From Nocardia aurantiaca (GTDB lineage: Bacteria; Actinomycetota; Actinomycetes; Mycobacteriales; Mycobacteriaceae): a stretch of 64,000 nucleotides of DNA. Positions 43,614 through 53,050 of this stretch are shown piece by piece. The notes under the pieces were generated by a model. It was not told the DNA's origin. It saw nothing but the letters and a program-made list of their open reading frames with translations, and searched no databases. The stretch is taken from the NCBI RefSeq assembly GCF_009708175.1, contig NZ_WMBB01000011.1:186001-250000 (forward strand), read 5' to 3'. The position numbers were made by a program, and so were the translations under genes. Numbering within the stretch: position 1 is the first letter of the stretch; every line of letters begins with the position of its first letter.

Positions 43614-43659
43614 TTCCGCTCGGCCCCACGGCTTTCGCCACCAGGTGGATCCTGCCACG

Positions 43660-46458
43660 ATGTCCAGGATGAGGTCGAAAGACGGTTGGGACAGGGGTTG
43701 GCGCGACAGCCGGGAACAGCGCGCGGCTACGCCGGACCTCATAGGTCGCGACGACGAGATGGCCGCTATCGCGCGGTTCCTCGACAGCGCCGCGCGGGAC
43801 GGCGCTGCGCTGGTGGTCACCGGTGACCCGGGAATGGGCAAGACCGCGTTGCTCGACATCGCCTTGGACAGGGCCGCAACCGAATTCGACGCTCGCATCC
43901 TGCGGGCCTCTGGAGCGGAGTTCGAGGCCGAACTGAGCTACGCCGGATTGCATCAGCTGCTGTTGCCGGTCTCGCCCGAGCTCGCCCACCTGCCGGAGGC
44001 CCATCGGGTAGCACTGCAGATCGCGCTGGGCATCGACGGTGGCCCAGCGCCGGACCGCCTCCTGCTGACCACCGCGACATTGACGTTGCTGCAGCGACTC
44101 GCACGCTCGGCCTTCGTCCTGGTCGTCGTCGACGACCTGCAATGGCTCGACCGCGCCAGCGCCGGCGTCCTCAGCCTCGTGGCCCGGCGTTCGGCCGGCT
44201 TCCGCGTCGGACTGCTGCTGACGCAGCGTTCCGGTTATGAGAGCTTCTTCGACCGTACGGCGATACCCGAACTCCCCCTTCCACCGTTGGATGCGGAGTC
44301 CGCCCGCGATCTGGTCCACTCGCTGCACCCGAGCTTCCATCAGTCGGTGCGAGAGCGGATCATCGAGCAGGGCGGTGGCAATCCGCTCGCCCTCATCGAA
44401 CTTCCCCGCGTCCTCACCTCGGAGCAGGAATCGGGAGCCGACTTCCTGCCCGCCACTCTGCCGCTGACCGACCGGCTCCGGCGTCTGTTCACCGCGCGGG
44501 TCTCGCCGCTCCCGATACCGACCAGGCGACTGCTACTGCTGGCAGCGCTCGACCGCGGCACCGGAGCCGCACTGATGGACGTCATCGCGGCCTCCGGCCC
44601 CGACCTCGCCCCGGCCGAGGCGAGCGGCCTCGTCACCGTCGACCGCCGCGGCCGGCGTGTATTGTTCGCCCACCCCCTCATGCGGGCCGCGGTGGTCGAT
44701 CTGGCATCGCCGCCGGAACGGCGAGCGGCGCACCGGCGCCTCGCTCAGCTCACGGAGCAGCCCGAGGCACGTGCGCTGCACCTGGCCGAGGCGGCACTCG
44801 GCCCGGATGACGCCATCGCCGAAGATTTGGCCCGGGTCGCCGACACCGCGCTGGCGCGCGGCGACTCGGTGCAGTCGGTGTCACTGCTGCTGCGCGCCGC
44901 CGAACTGACGACGCGACCCACCGAGCGGGCCCGGCGACTGACCGAGGCGGCCTACATCGGCGCGCACGTCACCGGCGCGCTGGACGGTGCCGGCACCCTG
45001 CTCGCCCGCGCGCGCGGCGAACATCCGGACGTGACCGACACACTGCGGACCGCGGCGGCCGCCGCCGCGCACCTGTTGAACTCCGACGGCGATATCGATA
45101 CCGCGCACCGACTGCTGGTCGGCGCGCTCGACAGCACGCCGCTCGACCAGGCGAACCCGCGCAGCGTGGAGGCCCTGCTGCAGACGTTGACGACCGTCTG
45201 CTCATTCGGTGGGCGGGCGCAGTTGTGGACGGCGTTCGACGACGCTGTCGCCCGCTTCACTCCGCTGCTGTCGCAGGAGTTGCGAATCCAGGCGGTAACC
45301 TTCGCCGACCCCGTGCGCTCCACCCCGGCCGAACTGCGGTCACTCGATGCGATGCTCGCCGATCTCGACGACGAGGCGAACCCTTTGCGAATCGTCGACC
45401 TCGCCCGCGCCGGCTGGTACGTCGGCCGGGTACCCCGCGATGCCCTCCACCGTGTGGTCGCGGCCGGCCATTCCGGGGAGACGATCGCCCTCGCCGCCAA
45501 CGCGTTGGTGATGCTGGGTGTCGACTCGTTCTTCGGCGGACGCTGGGACGAGACCCGGGCATTCGCCGATGAGGCGATCTCGCTGTGCGAAGACAACGGG
45601 TACGCACTGCTGCTGTGGGGCGCGCTGCTACCGCGGATGCTGCTCGCGGCGGCACGGGCGGATATGTCCTACCTCGCTGTCGCCCACAGCCGGATGCGGC
45701 AGTGGGCGCTGCCGCGAAACGCGCTGGCGGTCCGGACCTTCACCGCTTACGTCGATGGGCTGGCCGCGCTCAGCCAGGCCCGCTACCGGGAAGCACTCGA
45801 CGCGTACTCCGCGGTCAGCGAACCGGGAACCTTCCCGCCGCATGAGCAGGTCACGCCGTGGATGGTCATGGACCTCGTCGAGGCCGCGGTACGCAGTGGT
45901 GCGAGCGAATCGGCGCGGGCGCATGTCCGAGCGGCCGCGGACGCCGGCATCCCCGAGCTGTCCCCGCACGCGCGGTTCCTGCACCAGGCCGCGACGGCAC
46001 TGGCGTGCGACGACAATGTTTTTCCTGATCCGTACGAGGCGCTGCTGGCCGATCCGTCGTCGGCCCGCTGGCCGTTCGCGGTCGCTCGGGTCGAACTCGC
46101 TTACGGAGAACGCCTGAGGCGCGGGCGCGCCCTACGGGCAGCCCGCCCTTACCTCCTGAGTGCCCGCGAATGCTTCACCGCTCTCGCCGCGACTCCGTGG
46201 GTCGAGCGGGCGGAGGTAATGCTACGAGCCACCGGCCCGACCCGCCGGGCGGCCATCGACGGCCGCGATGCGGAGCTGACACCCCAAGAGTTACAGATCG
46301 CCCGTCTGGCCGCCTCGGGCCTGAGCAACCGGCAGATCGGCGAGCAGCTGTTCCTCTCACCACGCACAGTGGGCACGCACCTCTACCGCGTCTTCCCGAA
46401 GCTGGGCATCGCCTCCCGGGCCGCCCTACGCGACGCCTTGGTCGCGCTCGGGCAGTAG
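43660..46458 (+). CDS. Large ATP-binding LuxR-family (LAL) regulator
   Basis: About 932 residues. An N-terminal AAA-type ATPase has Walker A GDPGMGKTAL near residue 57 and Walker B-like FVLVVVDDLQWLDRA near 160; a long helical TPR-like middle follows, and the last 60 residues are a LuxR helix-turn-helix (LTPQELQIARLAASGLSNRQ, IGEQLFLSPRTVGTHLYRVF). This is the MalT/LAL architecture, where ligand and ATP drive activation. The start could be GTG 43645, ATG 43660 or ATG 43669. It is flanked by a hydrolase gene upstream and a broken SDR plus an oxidoreductase gene downstream, which may be its targets. Confidence 0.87.
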   Translation: MSRMRSKDGWDRGWRDSREQRAATPDLIGRDDEMAAIARFLDSAARDGAALVVTGDPGMGKTALLDIALDRAATEFDARILRASGAEFEAELSYAGLHQLLLPVSPELAHLPEAHRVALQIALGIDGGPAPDRLLLTTATLTLLQRLARSAFVLVVVDDLQWLDRASAGVLSLVARRSAGFRVGLLLTQRSGYESFFDRTAIPELPLPPLDAESARDLVHSLHPSFHQSVRERIIEQGGGNPLALIELPRVLTSEQESGADFLPATLPLTDRLRRLFTARVSPLPIPTRRLLLLAALDRGTGAALMDVIAASGPDLAPAEASGLVTVDRRGRRVLFAHPLMRAAVVDLASPPERRAAHRRLAQLTEQPEARALHLAEAALGPDDAIAEDLARVADTALARGDSVQSVSLLLRAAELTTRPTERARRLTEAAYIGAHVTGALDGAGTLLARARGEHPDVTDTLRTAAAAAAHLLNSDGDIDTAHRLLVGALDSTPLDQANPRSVEALLQTLTTVCSFGGRAQLWTAFDDAVARFTPLLSQELRIQAVTFADPVRSTPAELRSLDAMLADLDDEANPLRIVDLARAGWYVGRVPRDALHRVVAAGHSGETIALAANALVMLGVDSFFGGRWDETRAFADEAISLCEDNGYALLLWGALLPRMLLAAARADMSYLAVAHSRMRQWALPRNALAVRTFTAYVDGLAALSQARYREALDAYSAVSEPGTFPPHEQVTPWMVMDLVEAAVRSGASESARAHVRAAADAGIPELSPHARFLHQAATALACDDNVFPDPYEALLADPSSARWPFAVARVELAYGERLRRGRALRAARPYLLSARECFTALAATPWVERAEVMLRATGPTRRAAIDGRDAELTPQELQIARLAASGLSNRQIGEQLFLSPRTVGTHLYRVFPKLGIASRAALRDALVALGQ

Positions 46459-46618
46459 CCCGCCGGCCGGCAGGTGCGTGCGGCGGCCACTTCTGGTCGA
46501 TGAGCGTCGAATGACGGATGTAGCGCGCCTCGGCCGACGCGAGCATGGACCGGCGGGCGATCTCGCTGACAGCGGGCTCGCCGCCGACCTGGCACCCACC
46601 GCGGAAAGGAAACCGAAG

Positions 46619-46807
46619 ATGACCGATGCTCTCGAGATCACCACGTTCAGCCTCAGCAGCGGCATCGGCGAGGCCACGGCCCCCCACCACCACCGAAGCG
46701 CCGGCCATCCCGTCTCCGCCGTCGCGCGGGCCATCGGCTTCGCCATCGCCCGGCCACCGGAGGTCGATGTCAGCGAGATCATCGTCCGGCCCACTGCCCA
46801 GCGCTGA
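46619..46807 (+). pseudogene. SDR gene with large internal deletion
   Basis: From the ATG at 46619 (GGAAAGGAAA upstream) codons read MTDALEITTFSLSSGIGEAT, where SSGIGEAT is the end of an SDR cofactor motif (TGASSGIG). After a few residues (APHHHRSAG) the sequence jumps to HPVSAVARAIGFAIARPPEV and DVSEIIVRPTAQR, the exact C-terminal end of YdfG-type SDRs. About 190 internal residues, including the catalytic Tyr and Lys, are missing. The ends fit an in-frame deletion, leaving a 62-residue product with no active site. Confidence 0.66.
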
Positions 46808-46851
46808 CGGTGCCTGCGCGAACACAGAGATCAATGGAGGTATCGAAAACG

Positions 46852-47853
46852 ATGAGTTCGAAAACGATGCGTGCGACAGTGCTCGAGACGTTCGGCTCGC
46901 CGCCGGTGCTGCGGACGATCCCGCGGCCGATTCCTGGGCCGGACCGCGTTCTCGTCAAAGTCGCTGCGAGCGGGGTCAATCCGCTGGACATCAAGATCAG
47001 CGATGGCGCCGCCGCGCACGCGCGGGTATCCGTACCGGCCATCCTGGGAATCGATGTCGCCGGTGTGGTGGTCGACGTCGCGCCGGGCTCGAGCGGCTTC
47101 GCCGTCGGAGACGAGGTGTACGGCATGATCGGCGGCGTCGGTGCGGAGCCGGGCTCGTTGGCGGAGTACGTCGCCGCCGACCCGGCGCTACTTGCCCATA
47201 AGCCACGACGCCTGACGATGCGCGAAGCGGCGGCGCTGCCGCTGGTGGCGATCACCGCGTGGGAGGCGCTCATCGACCGTGCCGGCGTCGCGGCCGGCGA
47301 CCTGGTTCTGGTGCACGGCGGTGCCGGCGGCGTGGGGCATATCGCGGTCCAACTCGCGATCGCACGCGGCGCGACCGTCTACGCGACGGGGTCCGGCCGC
47401 AGTCTGGAACTGATCCGGTCGCTGGGCGCGGCCCCTATCGACTACACCACCACGACCGTCGAGCAGTACGTGCGGACCGCGACCGGTGGTGCGGGATTCG
47501 ACATCGTTCTCGACACCATGGGTGGGGATACCCTCGACGCCTCGTTCGGTGCCGTCCGCCGTTACACCGGCCGCGTCGTGAGCATCCTGGGCTGGGGCGC
47601 TCACAGCCTCGCACCGCTCAGTTTCCGCGGCGCCAGCTACTCCGGGGTGTTCACTCTGCTGCCACTGTTGACCGGTGAAGGCAGGGCGCACCACGGCGAG
47701 ATACTGACCGCCGTTGCCGAGCTTGTCGATCAGGGCTTTATCACGCCGATGGTCGACCCGACTTCGTACACCCTGACCGATGTTGCGCAAGCGCACCGTG
47801 CGGTCACTGCAGGAACGAGAAACGGCAAGGTTGTAATCACCGTCCAAAACTGA
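46852..47853 (+). CDS. NADPH-dependent quinone oxidoreductase-like protein (zinc-free MDR)
   Basis: A 333-residue medium-chain reductase. KVAASGVNPLDIKISDGAAA is the quinone-oxidoreductase N-domain, ILGIDVAGVV follows, and VLVHGGAGGVGHIAVQLAIA is the NADPH-binding Rossmann motif. Zinc-ligand cysteines are absent, so it is a zinc-independent enoyl/quinone reductase rather than an alcohol dehydrogenase. The ATG at 46852 has TGGAGG at about 10 bases; an ATG at 46867 is possible. It lies behind a decayed SDR and the large LuxR gene. Confidence 0.85.
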   Translation: MSSKTMRATVLETFGSPPVLRTIPRPIPGPDRVLVKVAASGVNPLDIKISDGAAAHARVSVPAILGIDVAGVVVDVAPGSSGFAVGDEVYGMIGGVGAEPGSLAEYVAADPALLAHKPRRLTMREAAALPLVAITAWEALIDRAGVAAGDLVLVHGGAGGVGHIAVQLAIARGATVYATGSGRSLELIRSLGAAPIDYTTTTVEQYVRTATGGAGFDIVLDTMGGDTLDASFGAVRRYTGRVVSILGWGAHSLAPLSFRGASYSGVFTLLPLLTGEGRAHHGEILTAVAELVDQGFITPMVDPTSYTLTDVAQAHRAVTAGTRNGKVVITVQN

Positions 47854-48208
47854 ACAGCTGGCGAGTAACGAATCCGGTTACACGACCGGCGCCACACGTC
47901 ATCGACGGCGGACTGATCATCGGCGTGCCGCACAAGACATTCGAACAACCGTCCCGTTCGTGCCAGCTCGGATGATCTCGGCGTGTTGGTCTTTCGACGA
48001 CCGTGCCGGCTGGTTCGAGCCGTGCGGGAAGCGCCACTGAAGATCGACAACGCTGCCGCGGCTATGTCGCCACCGACCTCAACGGCGTCCAGGGTGCGAG
48101 CACGCCGCGATCGTCATTCGCCTCGCCGTGCCGCCCGCCCATGGCCCGACCGGAGGCCTGCTCGACGCGGCGGTAACTGTCCCCTGGTGACCGGCTCTGT
48201 CGCCGAAA
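47854..48208. other. Intergenic region, convergent genes
   Basis: No gene, RNA or strong hairpin is evident between the convergent oxidoreductase and the PcfJ-like gene. Confidence 0.35.
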
Positions 48209-51043
48209 CTATGTCGCGTGGGCTCGGGACCACAGCGCGGGCCAGCCACCGGCGGGGAGCCAGACGGCGGGGATGAGCAGCCCACGGCCCGCTACGTGTT
48301 CCCAGAATCGCTCCCCGTCGCTACCGAGTTCCGGCTCGTCGATCCCGAGTTCGAGGGCCGCGGGCCAGGCGGCCTGCCAGGGCCCGGAAACATCGGAGAG
48401 CGACGTGATGGGGAAGCCTGGGACCGTGACCGCGCGGGGCTCGCTGATCGCGACCACCGGGATCCGGTGGGACGAGGCGCACGTGGTCGCCAGGATCAGC
48501 GGGCAGAGGACATCCGGCGTCGGGTGCCCGGTGACGGCGCGGCTCAGCGCCGGGTCGCCGCGGCGGGCCAGGCGACCGATCGCGGCACGCGCACGCAGGG
48601 CGATGAGGTCCATGCTGCGGGCGGTGGCGATGTCCGGCTCTTTCACCAAGGCGCGCAATCGTTTCGACGGCAGCGGCGCATCGGCGGTAATGGTACGCAG
48701 GCGCGGGTAACGGGCGAGCAGGGCCGGTTCCAAGGAATCGACCGCAGCGGCGAGGGGGCGGCCCCAGGTGGCCGCCCAGAGGGCGGGCAGTGCGGCGGGA
48801 CGGCTGTCGAGGAACGCCGCACACATTTCGGTCAGTCGCTCGGCACTCGAACGGCGCAGGGCGGTCAGTGTTTGGGGATCGCCGTCGTCGTCTCCGGCCA
48901 GGGCGACGAGGACCCGCAGCGCGGGCTCCGACTCGACCAGCGCCTTGCGTACCGCCTCGTGCAGCACCGGCCCGACCTCACGCACCGGATCCGGTGCCGA
49001 ACGCCGAACCCGGACAGGCGGTTCGGCCGTCACCACCTCCACCGGGTCGGCCTCCGGCTCCTCGGCGCGGAGGGTGGCGGCCCAGTTCCGCACCGCCTGC
49101 CGCAGCGCAGGATCCGGTTCCCGGTTGAACCGTCCGGCTATTTCGCAGACCGACCAGCCCTGACCGGTACGCCGCAGTTCGACATTGATCTGAATGACAT
49201 CATGCTCATCGCGAAGGGCGAGCAAGATGCTGCGACCGCGCACGGCCTCACGCTGATACCACCCTCCCGCAATGCAATTGCCCATGTAGTCCGACCACTC
49301 GGCGAGCCGGGCGGCAGTGCGGGCGAGCTGGATGCGCAGCGCGGTCCCGGGCAGCAGAGCGCCATCGTGCGCGAGGACCGGCTCCGCGACCTCGAACTCG
49401 CTGGTGAGCGCGGCCGCGACAGCGCCGCTGCCCATCAGCCCGGCACACAGGCGCGCCCAGTCCCGGCACCGTTCGGGGACGGTCGCGCCGAGATCGACCA
49501 GCTGGGCCGCTCCCGCGACCGCGAGCGGTATCGAGTCCGATCGCGGCGTCAGCGGATCCGGCTGCGGCTCGGACGGATTCGTGTCGAACTCGGGCACCCG
49601 GTAGTAGTGCTGGGGCATCGCCGCCTCATGTCCCCGTGCCCGGGCCACGGCATCGGCGAGGTCGGCGAGCCACAACAGGTCGGAGGCCTGCTCGACCGCG
49701 GTGGGGTCCTGGGCCAGCCGGATCGCGAGACTGGGCTGATCGTGCTTGCGCACCAGCGGTTCGGTATGCCAATCCTCGGGTGCGCGGTACGCGGTGTGAC
49801 CGGCCACCGCACGCCAGGCGCGCAGCGAGTTCGAATCCCAATTGTCGGGCAGGGCGTCCCTGGGAATCTCGTGGCCGAACAGCGTCCGGCACCGTTCCTG
49901 AACGACGACCGCGTAGGCCAGCGCGGTCCGCAGCCTGGCGCGTACGAAACGTTCGAACGCCGCGTTCCTCGGTTGCTGCTGCCGCAGCCACGCATCGATG
50001 TCGTGGACATGGCAGATAGGACGTCCGGGCAGCGCGTTCAACTGGCCTGCCGGGCGCTGGGCCTTCTTGATCTCGGCCCTGCCGAACTGCGCGGAGACGA
50101 CGGAGATCTCGTCGCGCACCCGATCGATGCCCGCGCTGACGCCGAACTCGTGCACCGCCACGGCGGCGCGCAGCAGGACCGTGGCCGCGAGCGCGTCCTG
50201 GATCAGCCGTTCGACGCTGTGCTTCCATAGATTTCGCCAGGCGGGACGGAATCGGATGGCGGTCAGCAGGGTGAGTGGCCCCGCGGACGCCCCCTGCACC
50301 AGCTCGATCACCTGTGACTCGTCGAACCGATGGTAGCGTTCACGCAGCGACTCCAGCACGCCCAGATCGTGGCTCGCGACCAGCCGCTCGCGCGCCAGCA
50401 CCGCCAGCTGTCGCGCACAGACCTGCTCCCACAGATCCAGCACGAGGTCCACACGCCGTGGCCCCGAATATGGTTCGAGCACTCGGCGCAGAGTTGCCGC
50501 CAGCCCCGACGGCACGCTGTCGGGCACCGGGTCGACACCGTCTGGCGCCCGCAGCTCGAGCACCCGCACCAGCTGCTCCGGCCCGAGCACGTCCGCCGCG
50601 GCCGAGGCCAATACCACCGCGGCCCAACGCCCCTCGCCGATAGCCTGCTCGGCGGCCGCGCCCAATGGTTTGGTGGCGGTCACCCCGAACAGCGCGACCA
50701 GCGTGGCCGTGCGCTCCCCCAGCCGCCACGCGCCGCCGACCTTCAATACCCGCAGCGCGGCCAGTACCGCGTCCCGCCGATCGCCGCTGGCGCCGGCCAA
50801 TCGAGCGGATACGAAACCTTCGCCGAGATCTATTCCGGCTCCGGCGATTACGGTGCCGCCGATCTCGATGAGCCCGGCCAGGTCGGCGCAGGCAATGGCC
50901 ACGCGGGCCGGATCGCTGTCCTTGTCGCCCAGGACGACGGCCGCGCCCTCGGGCCCGTCGTGGTCGATTTCCTCCCCGGTCTCGACCAGCCAAGCGCGGC
51001 GATTCCGGTCCGCGACCATGCCGAAGGCCAACAGGACTGCCAA
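48209..51043 (-). CDS. Large PcfJ-like protein of unknown function
   Basis: About 944 residues. I recognise only one region, near residues 580-650: SDYMGNCIAGGWYQREAVRG, SILLALRDEHDVIQINVELR and VCEIAGRFNREPDPALRQAV, which follows the PcfJ-like pattern (M..C, then self-describing strands). The N-terminal 300 residues are rich in helices and have an IGGTVIAGAGIDLGEGFVSA stretch; the C-terminal 300 residues are alanine- and arginine-rich. No signal peptide or membrane helix is visible. PcfJ proteins were first seen on conjugative plasmids, and their function is unknown. TTG 51043 has GGGAG 7 bases upstream; ATG 51019 is an alternative. Its promoter is framed by an inverted repeat. Confidence 0.62.
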   Translation of the reverse strand: MAVLLAFGMVADRNRRAWLVETGEEIDHDGPEGAAVVLGDKDSDPARVAIACADLAGLIEIGGTVIAGAGIDLGEGFVSARLAGASGDRRDAVLAALRVLKVGGAWRLGERTATLVALFGVTATKPLGAAAEQAIGEGRWAAVVLASAAADVLGPEQLVRVLELRAPDGVDPVPDSVPSGLAATLRRVLEPYSGPRRVDLVLDLWEQVCARQLAVLARERLVASHDLGVLESLRERYHRFDESQVIELVQGASAGPLTLLTAIRFRPAWRNLWKHSVERLIQDALAATVLLRAAVAVHEFGVSAGIDRVRDEISVVSAQFGRAEIKKAQRPAGQLNALPGRPICHVHDIDAWLRQQQPRNAAFERFVRARLRTALAYAVVVQERCRTLFGHEIPRDALPDNWDSNSLRAWRAVAGHTAYRAPEDWHTEPLVRKHDQPSLAIRLAQDPTAVEQASDLLWLADLADAVARARGHEAAMPQHYYRVPEFDTNPSEPQPDPLTPRSDSIPLAVAGAAQLVDLGATVPERCRDWARLCAGLMGSGAVAAALTSEFEVAEPVLAHDGALLPGTALRIQLARTAARLAEWSDYMGNCIAGGWYQREAVRGRSILLALRDEHDVIQINVELRRTGQGWSVCEIAGRFNREPDPALRQAVRNWAATLRAEEPEADPVEVVTAEPPVRVRRSAPDPVREVGPVLHEAVRKALVESEPALRVLVALAGDDDGDPQTLTALRRSSAERLTEMCAAFLDSRPAALPALWAATWGRPLAAAVDSLEPALLARYPRLRTITADAPLPSKRLRALVKEPDIATARSMDLIALRARAAIGRLARRGDPALSRAVTGHPTPDVLCPLILATTCASSHRIPVVAISEPRAVTVPGFPITSLSDVSGPWQAAWPAALELGIDEPELGSDGERFWEHVAGRGLLIPAVWLPAGGWPALWSRAHAT

Positions 51044-51064
51044 ACTCCAACTCCCACCGATGAT

Positions 51065-51118
51065 TTGCCGCGCACGACTCCCGTCCCGAACTTTACGATC
51101 GGGGCGTGTGCGCGGCAA
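51065..51118 (-). promoter_or_regulatory. Promoter flanked by 11-bp inverted repeat, upstream of PcfJ-like gene
   Basis: On the minus strand TTGCCG (51118-51113), 17 bases, TAAAGT (51095-51090) form a good sigma-A-type promoter. The -35 lies inside the left arm of a perfect repeat, TTGCCGCGCAC / GTGCGCGGCAA, whose right arm is at about +8 to +18. The arms are 32 bases apart, so both sit on promoter edges as paired operators would, or pair in the leader RNA. Confidence 0.55.
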
Positions 51119-51388
51119 TCGAGTTTTCCGATAGTTCACGGATCGCCGGGCCTCGATCATCAAGATCTGAATATCGGCGGACCCGTGGTTGGAGCCGATC
51201 CGACGTTGACGGCCCATACCCGTTGCACCAGAACGGCATGCAAGATCGCGATACCGCGGATGCTCATCAGGCCGACCAAGGTTGCGGCGACCAGCGGCCC
51301 GGCATTGTGCCGGGTCCATCCGGCCGGTGTTGCCGGCCACGATACTGCTGGCGCCGGGCAGCTCGCAGGTTGGTGCAGCGGTCAGCGG
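51119..51388. other. Intergenic, nothing recognised
   Basis: Between the PcfJ-like promoter and the stop of the upstream ArsR-type gene. No coding signal, hairpin or repeat was picked out. Confidence 0.3.
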
Positions 51389-52072
51389 CTACAGGTCCAC
51401 ACCGAGTCGGGCGAGTTCGACGCGTCCCTTTTCCGTGAGCCGGACCGCGCGGGTCGACCCGTTTCGCGTGATCCAGGATTCGCGGAGCATGTGGTCACAC
51501 AGTGCGTCGCCGTAGACACCGGCGAGGTGGTCGCGGCGTTCTGTCCAGTCCAAGCATGGTCGTACGAGTGGACGACGGGATGGCTCGGCTGTGATGCCCA
51601 GCTGAGCGAACCAGTCGGCTCCAGGCGACCGGAGCTCCCAGGATTTGTCGACCACTCCGCGGTCGTGCAGTGCTTCGAGCAGGTCCACACCTAGTCGCCC
51701 GGCCAAGTGGCGGTAGCAGGTTCGGCCGGCCCTGAGGGCTTTGTCGCGGGTGTCCGCACTCAGCGTCCGGTGTGGGTGGAGCATGGTGCCGCTGAGCGCT
51801 CCCAGCGCCTCGATGGCTTCGGCTACGGCCGGGCCGGTCAGCCGCAGGTATCGATGCCGACCTTGATGGACTTCGACCAGCAGGCCGCCGTCAACCAGCT
51901 GGTGTGCGTGGCCTGTGGCTGTCGACTTGGCGATGCCGAGATAGCGGGCGAGTTCACCCACCGTCCAAGCCCGGCCGTCCATCAGCGCCAACGTCATCGC
52001 TGCCCGGCTCTCGTCGCCCAATAGCCGCCCGAGAGACGCGATATCCGGTACGGAGTGGGCGTAGATCGGCAT
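51389..52072 (-). CDS. ArsR-type winged-helix regulator
   Basis: A 227-residue regulator. Residues about 10-85 are an ArsR/SmtB-like winged helix (ASLGRLLGDESRAAMTLALM, VGELARYLGIAKSTATGHAH, LVEVHQGRHRYLRLTGP). The extension of about 130 residues ends in a second winged-helix-like block (ESWITRNGSTRAVRLTEKGR). No ArsR metal-binding CxC is present, so it probably senses an organic or redox signal. It diverges from a flavin reductase gene across a perfect inverted repeat that is its likely operator. Confidence 0.78.
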   Translation of the reverse strand: MPIYAHSVPDIASLGRLLGDESRAAMTLALMDGRAWTVGELARYLGIAKSTATGHAHQLVDGGLLVEVHQGRHRYLRLTGPAVAEAIEALGALSGTMLHPHRTLSADTRDKALRAGRTCYRHLAGRLGVDLLEALHDRGVVDKSWELRSPGADWFAQLGITAEPSRRPLVRPCLDWTERRDHLAGVYGDALCDHMLRESWITRNGSTRAVRLTEKGRVELARLGVDL

Positions 52073-52092
52073 CCAGCGACGCTATCCACTCA

Positions 52093-52116
52093 ACAGTTCG
52101 GCGGCCACCGAACTGT
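52093..52116. promoter_or_regulatory. Operator candidate between arsR-type and flavin reductase genes
   Basis: Perfect 9-bp arms ACAGTTCGG / CCGAACTGT separated by 6 bases, centred about 32 bases from both divergent start codons. Typical of an operator read by a dimeric winged-helix repressor. Confidence 0.66.
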
Positions 52117-52136
52117 CCGGCTGCAACGGTGATCGC

Positions 52137-52733
52137 GTGACACACGACACCGACACCGACAGCGCGCTCGATCCGACACCGATCGCCTTGATCACCACCA
52201 TGAGTCCCGACGGGTCGGTGAACATCGGGCCGATGTCCTCGGCGTGGGCGCTTGGCCGCACCATCGTGCTCGGCTGGGAGGCCACCTCTCAAACCCTCGC
52301 CAACTTGGCCAGAGACGGCCAGTGCGTGATCAACTACCCACACGCTGACCAATGGGCCAAGGTCGAGGCGATAGCGACGCTCACCGGCCGCAACCCGCCG
52401 GCCGCGCACAAAGCTGACCGGTTCACCTACACAAACGACAAGTGGACCCCGGGAGGATTCACGCCGCTGCCCTCCGCGGGGGTGCGTCCACCGCGAATCG
52501 CCGAATGCGCGATCCACTGCGAGGCAGAGGTCCGAGGCATCCATGAGCCGTCAGGCCCGGACCGGGATGGCTTCCGCATCGTCGAGACCTATGTTCGCAC
52601 CGTCCACGCCCGACGAGACCTCGTCGACCCAGCCATCGGCCACATCGACACTGACGCATGGTCGCCGTCCCTCTACGTCTTCCGCGACTACTTCGGCACC
52701 GGGCCACGCCTGGGGCGGACCCGGCGCCGCTGA
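52137..52733 (+). CDS. Flavin reductase family (FMN-binding split barrel) protein
   Basis: A 198-residue protein of the flavin-reductase-like FMN-binding family: PIALITTMSPDGSVNIGPMS, then SAWALGRTIVLGWEATSQTL and NLARDGQCVINYPHADQWAK. Such enzymes reduce flavins with NAD(P)H or act as small FMN oxidoreductases, often feeding a monooxygenase. The GTG start at 52137 lies 20 bases after the operator repeat, so its promoter probably overlaps that repeat and is repressed by the divergent ArsR-type protein. Confidence 0.8.
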   Translation: MTHDTDTDSALDPTPIALITTMSPDGSVNIGPMSSAWALGRTIVLGWEATSQTLANLARDGQCVINYPHADQWAKVEAIATLTGRNPPAAHKADRFTYTNDKWTPGGFTPLPSAGVRPPRIAECAIHCEAEVRGIHEPSGPDRDGFRIVETYVRTVHARRDLVDPAIGHIDTDAWSPSLYVFRDYFGTGPRLGRTRRR

Positions 52734-53050
52734 TGCCGTCGCATCTGCCGATCAACGCAGTGGCTGCCAGGGCCTCGGCCTCAGCAGTTTGCCCGCGGTC
52801 CAGCACTCCTGATCATTCGAAGCGGGCCATCGGCGCCCCAGATGACCACCTCACCGCGGAGCGAACAGGCACCGCACGCGCTGAAGCACTGAACTAAATT
52901 ATGTTGTGGCATAAGGTATCCAGCGTCATATTGGGTGAATAAAATATTGTGCCGGAACGTTTCCCGGCGATTAGATGCGGTTGAATCTGAATTTCATCGT
53001 CCGGTCATGAATACGTGCGCATTCGAAATGACCGACTCGACAGTCGAATT

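Noticed and set aside
48218..50230. Long plus-strand open frame opposite the PcfJ-like gene
   Set aside because: Composition is dominated by Arg, Gly and Gln; no family motif. The minus strand has promoter, ribosome site and a recognisable domain.
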